This document shows, piece by piece, positions 14,022-17,932 of a stretch of 17,932 nt of DNA. Location: NCBI GenBank assembly GCA_964528735.1, contig CAZGUV010000018.1, positions 1 through 17,932 of the forward strand. The letters are read 5' to 3'. The DNA comes from CAYNND01 sp964528735 (lineage in GTDB: Bacteria; Patescibacteriota; Minisyncoccia; Phycocordibacterales; UBA2100). Position numbers and translations under genes: made by a program. The notes below the pieces were generated by a model, which was not told the DNA's origin, ran no database searches, and saw nothing but the letters and a program-made list of their open reading frames with translations. How positions within the stretch are numbered: position 1 is the stretch's first letter; every line of letters starts with the position of its first letter.

Positions 14022-14450
14022 TTAGAGAGCCTCTGTATCGACGCCCATTGAGCGCGCTGAGCCTGCGACAATACGCATTGCCTGATTGATGTCTGGAGTG
14101 TTGAGGTCCGGCATCTTCTTCTCAGCAATGTTTTTCATCATTGCCTTTGTGAGTTTACCCACCTTGACCTGAGTATTCTTTCCAGAACCACTCTCGATGC
14201 CAAGCTCCTTTTTGATGAGCGCAGTCATTGATGGTTGCTTTGCAATGAAGTCGTATGAACGGTCTTCATACACAGAGATAACGACTGGAAGTGTGTCTCC
14301 CATGCGGTCTCGAGTCTTCTCATTGAACTTGTTTACGAAATCACCAATGTTGATACCCGCCTGACCAAGTGCTGGACCGATAGGAGGTGCTGGTGTTGCC
14401 TTACCCGCTGGGATAAGAAGCTTGAGTTGTTTGATTACTTTCTTTGCCAT
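14022..14450 (-). CDS. rplK: 50S ribosomal protein L11
   Basis: The protein has 142 aa, full family length. It binds the GTPase-associated region of 23S rRNA. N-terminal KLLIPAGKATPAPPIGPALGQAGINI is the family signature, and the C-terminal rRNA-binding domain contains QPSMTALIKKELGI and PDLNTPDINQAMRIVAGSARSMG. It lies 81 bp after nusG, with a possible promoter of its own. In most bacteria rplA (L1) follows; here a terminator and an unrelated gene follow. There is no Shine-Dalgarno sequence. Confidence 0.98.
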   Translation of the reverse strand: MAKKVIKQLKLLIPAGKATPAPPIGPALGQAGINIGDFVNKFNEKTRDRMGDTLPVVISVYEDRSYDFIAKQPSMTALIKKELGIESGSGKNTQVKVGKLTKAMMKNIAEKKMPDLNTPDINQAMRIVAGSARSMGVDTEAL

Positions 14451-14503
14451 ATGAATTATTGATTACAAATCAACAAACGGTAGAAGCTTCGTTTGATGGG
14501 GCT

Positions 14504-14531
14504 ATACTACCCATTTTTACTAAAAATTCAA
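14504..14531 (-). promoter_or_regulatory. Possible internal promoter for rplK
   Basis: TTGAAT, a 16-nt spacer and TAGTAT on the minus strand in the nusG-rplK gap, giving a leader of about 45 nt. TGGG and CCCA around the -10 can also pair as a small hairpin in read-through mRNA. Confidence 0.35.
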
Positions 14532-15074
14532 CTACACCTTGCGAACCTGAAGAAAATCAAGCTCAACTGGAGTCTCACGACCAAACATAGGTACCAAGAC
14601 TTTGACCTTGCCCGACGCTGCGTTTACCTCACCCACCTTACCTTCGAGGTCTTTAAATGGCCCATCGACGATCATGACCGAATCATCAGGCTGGAGGTCT
14701 ATATCATGTGTCGGAGTATCAGCAGACATGCGACTAAACAAATCTTGCGCCTCAGCATCTGAAAGTGGCACTGGTTGTGTACCTGAACCAACGAAACCAG
14801 TCACGCGAGGAGTATTACGAACAACGTACCATGAGTTGTCGTCCACAATCATATCTACAAGCACGTATCCAGGGTAGACACGCTCACGCTCCTCAATACG
14901 CTTTGCTCCTTTTACCTTTATCTTCTTTTCTGTTGGGACAACAACGTTGAAAATCTTGTCTTTCATTCCCATCGTCTCAATTCGCTGACGAAGATTTCGC
15001 CCGACCGCCTCCTCGTATCCTGAGTATGTGTGAATCACGTACCAATGTCGCTCATTTATTGCTTGAAGTGCCAT
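14532..15074 (-). CDS. nusG: Transcription antitermination/elongation factor NusG
   Basis: The protein has 180 aa. The N-terminal NGN domain (about 10-115) starts RHWYVIHTYSGYEEAVGRNLRQRIETMGM and includes VYPGYVLVDMIVDDNSWYVVRNTPRVTGFVGSG, the RNA polymerase-binding core. The C-terminal KOW domain (about 128-178) reads DDSVMIVDGPFKDLEGKVGEVNAASGKVKVLVPMFGRETPVEL. Standard neighbour order secE-nusG-rplK. The gap to secE is 29 bp and carries no Shine-Dalgarno sequence. Confidence 0.98.
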   Translation of the reverse strand: MALQAINERHWYVIHTYSGYEEAVGRNLRQRIETMGMKDKIFNVVVPTEKKIKVKGAKRIEERERVYPGYVLVDMIVDDNSWYVVRNTPRVTGFVGSGTQPVPLSDAEAQDLFSRMSADTPTHDIDLQPDDSVMIVDGPFKDLEGKVGEVNAASGKVKVLVPMFGRETPVELDFLQVRKV

Positions 15075-15103
15075 AGTGAAAAATTAAAGACCCGTAAATT
15101 ACA

Positions 15104-15289
15104 TTACTGAACCAAGAACTTGTCGAGTCCGAACGTAAATCCGTAATCAAGAAGTGATAGGTACACACCGACAATTGCTGAAAATGCAATAACAAGGAGT
15201 GTGAAGATAACCGTTGTTCTTTGCGTCGGCCAGTTCACATGGTCGAGCTCTGCACGGGTTTCTTTGAAGTATTGGATGAGATTATTCAT
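15104..15289 (-). CDS. secE: Preprotein translocase subunit SecE
   Basis: The protein has 61 aa, the single-helix form of SecE. The conserved amphipathic start QYFKETRAELDHVNWPTQRTT carries the family signature (E-L-x-x-V-x-W-P-T/S), followed by one transmembrane helix at about 27-48 (VIFTLLVIAFSAIVGVYLSLL). It holds the SecY clamp in the Sec channel, which the secreted proteins in this window would use. It is first in the secE-nusG-rplK unit and has its own leader and promoter. Confidence 0.95.
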   Translation of the reverse strand: MNNLIQYFKETRAELDHVNWPTQRTTVIFTLLVIAFSAIVGVYLSLLDYGFTFGLDKFLVQ

Positions 15290-15312
15290 GATGTTTTTGT
15301 AAGCAATTTTAA

Positions 15313-15328
15313 AAGGCCTCTCGGCCCC
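15313..15328 (-). other. Stem-loop in the secE leader
   Basis: GGCC-GAGA-GGCC on the minus strand followed by TTTT. It falls at the predicted 5' end of the secE mRNA. It may protect the 5' end or act as a weak attenuator; the stem is short for a terminator. Confidence 0.4.
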
Positions 15329-15339
15329 GTATGTTCATA

Positions 15340-15367
15340 ATAGTACCTCTCTTTTTCTATAAGTCAA
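15340..15367 (-). promoter_or_regulatory. Promoter of secE-nusG(-rplK)
   Basis: TTGACT, 16-nt spacer, TACTAT on the minus strand (an overlapping TATTAT gives a 19-nt spacer). Transcription would start near 15330, giving a leader of about 40 nt. Unlike most promoters here, it is not leaderless. Confidence 0.6.
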
Positions 15368-15374
15368 ATAGGGT

Positions 15375-15773
15375 GCCGAGGGCGCATGTGCGTCCCTCGG
15401 CGAGCCTTTACGCGAAGATACGGCAGACAGAGGCTACCAGAAACCCGTAGCGATAGTACATATACTCAATGTGTACATACCAGTCTACTTGTTCAGGCAT
15501 CCGTGTCACGCGCTGTTTGCCACGCCATGACGGAGCAATATGCGCTGGAGTTGTACGTTTCCGCGTACCCATCGTGGTACCCCTCTTCTTGTTATCGGCC
15601 ACTGGGAGCGTACCAGTTTGGCATTGTGCGTCAAGTAGCTACTAGAGGATGTGCTGGTATATACTACCCGTGCCCCGACATGGTACTCCATGCCGCACGG
15701 GCCATGGTCGTGGAGACTGCGTCTCGCATGACTGGAGTGCTCGCATACCGCCGCATCTTGCGCGAGCACTCCC
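15375..15773. other. Gene-poor stretch dense in inverted repeats, candidate structured RNA
   Basis: There is no convincing protein gene between the SIMPL terminator and the secE promoter. Perfect or near-perfect inverted repeats are crowded here: a 12-bp stem with one bulge at 15375-15401, GTACG/CGTAC at 15553-15568, TACCAG/CTGGTA at 15611-15659 enclosing a palindrome at 15634-15643, CCCGTGC/GCACGGG enclosing CATGG/CCATG at 15667-15701, GAGAC/GTCTC at 15713-15725, and an 11-bp stem at 15734-15772. GC looks higher than in neighbouring genes. Signatures of tmRNA, RNase P RNA, SRP RNA and tRNA were not found. The strand is unknown. A 64-aa minus-strand ORF (15408-15602) exists but lacks start signals. 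Confidence 0.45.
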
Positions 15774-15786
15774 CCCTTCACCTATT

Positions 15787-15818
15787 AAAAAAGTCCCGCT
15801 TGCGCGGGACTTTCTTTG
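15787..15818 (-). terminator. Strong rho-independent terminator of the SIMPL gene
   Basis: A 10-bp perfect stem AAAGTCCCGC/GCGGGACTTT with loop TTGC, followed on the minus strand by a run of six T, 13 nt after the SIMPL stop codon. The plus strand has TTTCTTT after the stem, so it could also stop a plus-strand transcript from the inverted-repeat region. Confidence 0.9.
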
Positions 15819-15830
15819 TGTGCTGTAGAT

Positions 15831-16634
15831 TTATCGAATCTCGTATGTCACGGTAACTTGTGACAAAATTTTGTTTTCACCGACTGGAAGATCAGGGGCT
15901 GGTGCGCCTGCATCTTGTGCCATCAGAGATTCCATTTTTGCTGCACGATACATGACTGGTGGCTGGTATCCACCATCTTCTGAAAATCCTACAACACGAA
16001 CAATAGAAACTCCGAGCTCACGAGCGAGCGCGTCCGCCTTCTGCTTCGCATCTGCAATCGCTTCTTTTCGTGCATCTGCCTTCAATGCATCCTCATCATC
16101 GTTGATGAACTCAAGTGAGCCAATTTCTGTAGCACCACGCGCACCCGCTTCGCCGAGCACATCACTTGCCTTGTCAGTATCTTTTCGCACTTTCACCTGA
16201 ATCGTTTGTGAGACCGTAAATCCTACGAGCTTACTTTGCCCATTACCACAATACTCACCTGGTCTGCACGGAGGTTGGATCCACTCATATTTTGGATTTG
16301 CAGAGTAATTGATAGTCTTAATATCGCGCTCTTCAATACCCGCTGACTTCAAATACGCAATAATATCGTTCATCTTCTCTGTTGCCTCTTTCTGCGCAGT
16401 CTTCACATCTTTTGATTCTTTGGTGACTCCGACAGTAAATTGAGCGATATCAGGGACAGCAAATATTTCGCCCTTTCCAGAGACTGAAATAGTATTTGTT
16501 GCTGTAGTACCTGACCCGATAAATTTCCAACCCTTAACCTCTGTAATTGCTTGTGCAGCAAGAAAGAGGGAGAGGCATCCAAGCACTACTACTCCTCCTT
16601 TTTGAATAAGCTGATTTGAAAAAAATTGTTCCAT
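15831..16634 (-). CDS. SIMPL (DUF541) domain protein, membrane-anchored
   Basis: The protein has 267 aa. An N-terminal hydrophobic segment (about 13-32) acts as signal anchor or uncleaved signal. The SIMPL domain spans about 45-265: ISVSGKGEIFAVPDIAQFTVGVTKESKDVKTAQKEATEKMNDIIAYLKSAGI, then DIKTINYSANPKYEW, VGFTVSQTIQVKVRK, ARKEAIADAKQKADALARELGVSI and the closing ILSQVTVTYEIR. Family members are periplasmic or surface oligomers (BP26, YggE) linked to stress responses; the exact function is unsettled. TATACT 6 nt before ATG 16634 supports the start, and a strong terminator ends the gene. Confidence 0.92.
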   Translation of the reverse strand: MEQFFSNQLIQKGGVVVLGCLSLFLAAQAITEVKGWKFIGSGTTATNTISVSGKGEIFAVPDIAQFTVGVTKESKDVKTAQKEATEKMNDIIAYLKSAGIEERDIKTINYSANPKYEWIQPPCRPGEYCGNGQSKLVGFTVSQTIQVKVRKDTDKASDVLGEAGARGATEIGSLEFINDDEDALKADARKEAIADAKQKADALARELGVSIVRVVGFSEDGGYQPPVMYRAAKMESLMAQDAGAPAPDLPVGENKILSQVTVTYEIR

Positions 16635-16640
16635 GCATTA

Positions 16641-16646
16641 AGTATA
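16641..16646 (-). promoter_or_regulatory. Candidate -10 element (TATACT) of the SIMPL gene
   Basis: TATACT ends 6 nt before ATG 16634; TCGTCA 17 nt further upstream is a 4 of 6 match to a -35. Confidence 0.55.
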
Positions 16647-16674
16647 CCCTTTAATATTCATGATGACGAACCAC

Positions 16675-16693
16675 CTCTGTGAGTCTTACAGAG
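16675..16693. repeat. Small inverted repeat after the C1q-like gene
   Basis: CTCTGT/ACAGAG with a 7-nt spacer lies between the C1q-like gene stop and the SIMPL promoter. No T-run follows on the minus strand, so it is not a standard terminator. Confidence 0.3.
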
Positions 16694-16695
16694 TT

Positions 16696-17439
16696 CTATA
16701 TTCTCACACAACCCATACGCGTCTGAGCTGGATAATATGAGTACGAGTTACCTACATCTGAGTACATACGGAATGTGATACTTTCATTTTGTATAAGGTA
16801 GTAGAGTCCGATTATCTGCGAAGTTGACTGGTCGTACGATGAATACCCTTGCGAACCGAGCGTGTAATCCCAGTTGCTGAATGCATTACATATAGAACTT
16901 GGCCCACCTGAACACTGTGAAGTCATGTGGTGGTACCCCGCTGCAGAGTAACTCTTGTAGCCTTGGAAATAGCACAGATACACTCCTGGCTCAGGCGCAG
17001 TAAAATATCCTGTCCCTGAATTGAAACTCGCCGCTGCACTTCCTACTTTACTGTTGAGTGTCGTCGGGTATAACCAGCTTGCCGCCCCCTGCCCCTGCCA
17101 TGTAGTCGAAGTACTCGATGCGACAAACCATGGTTTTGTGGCAATCTTCATCCACGCACCCCCAGAATCTTTTGCTTCAAGTGCCCCCGCATTACTCCGG
17201 AGACCAAAACCTGTCGCGCCATCAGGATTTCCAAAGTTGAGATACAAGTTTGAACCATAAATATTCAAAATATTTGCACCAAGAACGCCTGGCTTCGACT
17301 GAGTGGATGTGCCCGTGTTGACTGGTGCATTTGTATTGTTGTTTGGAGGCGCAGCGGTCGGCGCAGTCCACGCATACGAAAATGAAGTACCGCTCACCGC
17401 GAGTATCGTAGCTACAATCAATATACGTGTGTACTTCAT
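16696..17439 (-). CDS. Secreted protein with a C1q/TNF-like domain
   Basis: The protein has 247 aa. Residues 1-23 form a signal peptide (hydrophobic core, then SYA before WTAP). An Asn/Pro/Thr-rich stretch (25-48) is followed by GVLGANILNIYGSNLYLNFG, a pattern common in secreted proteins annotated from this group of bacteria. Residues about 100-247 resemble a C1q-type jelly roll: SFNSGTGYFTAPEPGVYLCYF at 138-158 matches the family core, which has a TGxFTAPxPGxY form. Cys at 156, 176, 184 and 244 may form disulfides. It is probably a surface or released binding protein; the ligand is unknown. Its last residues, YYPAQTRMGCVRI, closely match those of the partial gene at the right edge. It starts 9 bp after the 145-aa gene, so the two are cotranscribed. 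Confidence 0.82.
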   Translation of the reverse strand: MKYTRILIVATILAVSGTSFSYAWTAPTAAPPNNNTNAPVNTGTSTQSKPGVLGANILNIYGSNLYLNFGNPDGATGFGLRSNAGALEAKDSGGAWMKIATKPWFVASSTSTTWQGQGAASWLYPTTLNSKVGSAAASFNSGTGYFTAPEPGVYLCYFQGYKSYSAAGYHHMTSQCSGGPSSICNAFSNWDYTLGSQGYSSYDQSTSQIIGLYYLIQNESITFRMYSDVGNSYSYYPAQTRMGCVRI

Positions 17440-17448
17440 ACTTATACT

Positions 17449-17886
17449 CTAGAGCGGAGGAGGTACTGGAGCACCCAGAAATGTTGGTGGATTTTGCTTC
17501 ATCACGATTGAATACTTCTTATCAATCACTGCAAATGCCTCGCCGAGCTCTCGCGCAAGCTTGAGCTCAATCTGAATAAGCTCCTCAGGATCAGGGCTCC
17601 CCGCCTTTGCGAGCACACGCATACGCTCCTCCTGATGTGCTACGTTTATTGCAATTCGCTCTTGCTCATACTGTTCAGCAGTCTTTCTGTCCAAATGAGG
17701 ATTATCTTTCATTACGCGCTCGATAAAACTTGGTGGCTTGGGAAGGTTTGGTGGTTCTGCTTTTTCTTCACGCACCACTGGTGCTGGTGTATCTTGCGTT
17801 TTTGAAGAAGAAAACGCATACCATAACCCGCCGACAACAATCAGAAAAACAGATGCTGCAGCTATTATTTTTGAGTGAGTCATCAT
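17449..17886 (-). CDS. Small membrane-anchored helical protein, unknown function
   Basis: The protein has 145 aa. One N-terminal transmembrane segment (about 7-25, IIAAASVFLIVVGGLWYAF) is followed by a Pro-rich, charged stretch (33-52) and then a long charged helical region (about 53-130) with coiled-coil character (KTAEQYEQERIAINVAHQEERMRVLAKAG, EELIQIELKLARELGEAF). It ends in the Pro-rich GAPVPPPL. No family is recognised. ATG 17886 or ATG 17883 could be used. It lies between two C1q-like genes with gaps of 3 and 9 bp, so it probably works with them, for example in anchoring or export. Confidence 0.75.
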   Translation of the reverse strand: MMTHSKIIAAASVFLIVVGGLWYAFSSSKTQDTPAPVVREEKAEPPNLPKPPSFIERVMKDNPHLDRKTAEQYEQERIAINVAHQEERMRVLAKAGSPDPEELIQIELKLARELGEAFAVIDKKYSIVMKQNPPTFLGAPVPPPL

Positions 17887-17889
17887 AGC

Positions 17890-17932
17890 TTACAATTTTG
17901 CGCAACCCATACGGCTGTATGGAGGATAATAT
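17890..17932 (-). CDS. C-terminal end of a second C1q-like secreted protein (runs off the right edge)
   Basis: Only the last 13 codons and the stop (TAA at 17890-17892) are in the window. They read YYPPYSRMGCAKL, against YYPAQTRMGCVRI at the end of the C1q-like protein at 16696. The shared YYP, RMGC and final position indicate a paralog in tandem, separated by the 145-aa gene. The rest must be read outside the window. Confidence 0.65.
   Translation of the reverse strand, partial: YYPPYSRMGCAKL

Noticed and set aside
13964..14128. N-terminal extension of the metallopeptidase-like ORF into rplK
   Set aside because: The frame is open, but it overlaps rplK and its terminator. The promoter and start pattern at 13963 explains the gene better.
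15408..15602. 64-aa basic minus-strand ORF in the inverted-repeat region
   Set aside because: It has a GTG start without a correctly spaced -10 or Shine-Dalgarno sequence and no recognisable family, and the region is better explained by paired RNA. It is not excluded, but is unsupported as a gene.
15375..15773. tmRNA, RNase P RNA, SRP RNA or tRNA in the inverted-repeat region
   Set aside because: No GTTCGA T-arm, tmRNA tag reading frame, RNase P GAGGAAAGTCC core or SRP GGAAG loop was found on either strand.
15386..15856. 156-aa plus-strand ORF upstream of the SIMPL gene end
   Set aside because: It reads through a strong terminator and into the SIMPL gene on the opposite strand, has odd composition and no start signals. 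It is a chance open frame in GC-rich sequence.
16675..16693. Terminator after the C1q-like gene
   Set aside because: The 6-bp stem lacks a T-run on the minus strand; it is listed only as an inverted repeat.

Overview
The window reads as a piece of a small-genome bacterium of the Candidate Phyla Radiation (Patescibacteria), probably in or near Paceibacteria/Parcubacteria. This is inference. It rests on a short RecO without a zinc finger, an archaeal/eukaryote-type isoleucyl-tRNA synthetase, rplK with no rplA after it, dense packing, and several orphan single-pass surface proteins. TGA, TAG and TAA all act as stops, so the standard bacterial code fits. There are no rRNA or tRNA genes, CRISPR arrays or insertion sequences. 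Base composition is even, and nothing looks recently acquired.

Layout. From the left edge: the start of glyS (-), a 652-aa membrane-anchored beta-sandwich protein (-), recO (-), and a divergent secreted serine-hydrolase-like protein (+). Next come ileS (-), a roughly 410-bp stretch with a possible 72-aa ORF, a palindrome and a terminator, and argS (-). Upstream of argS is a block of nucleotide-metabolism genes, all on the minus strand and in transcription order thyA-like, dCTP-deaminase/dUTPase-fold protein, folA, MazG-like pyrophosphohydrolase, GNAT acetyltransferase. A dCMP-deaminase-like gene (+) diverges from the thyA-like gene. Then come an HExxH metallopeptidase-like orphan (-) and the secE-nusG-rplK group (-). 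A roughly 400-bp stretch full of inverted repeats follows, and finally an envelope group (-): a SIMPL-domain protein, a C1q-like secreted protein, a small membrane protein, and the tail of a second C1q-like protein at the right edge.

The most interesting observation is in the nucleotide block. The thymidylate synthase homolog has Asp where canonical enzymes have the Asn that selects dUMP. The same change is the hallmark of dCMP-specific relatives such as T4 dCMP hydroxymethylase, and the homolog also shares their RSND motif. It lies next to a dCMP-deaminase-like gene, DHFR, a MazG-like enzyme that could supply dCMP from dCTP, and a dCTP-deaminase-fold protein whose catalytic Glu is replaced by Pro. 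Together they could form a route to dTMP through dCMP and 5-methyl-dCMP, or a pathway for a modified cytosine. This is a hypothesis.

A second theme is gene starts. At least ten genes have a TANNNT -10-like hexamer ending exactly 6 or 7 nt before the start codon, and no Shine-Dalgarno sequence. This implies widespread leaderless mRNAs, and the pattern was used here to choose several starts. Rho-independent terminators of upstream genes often abut the next gene's promoter.
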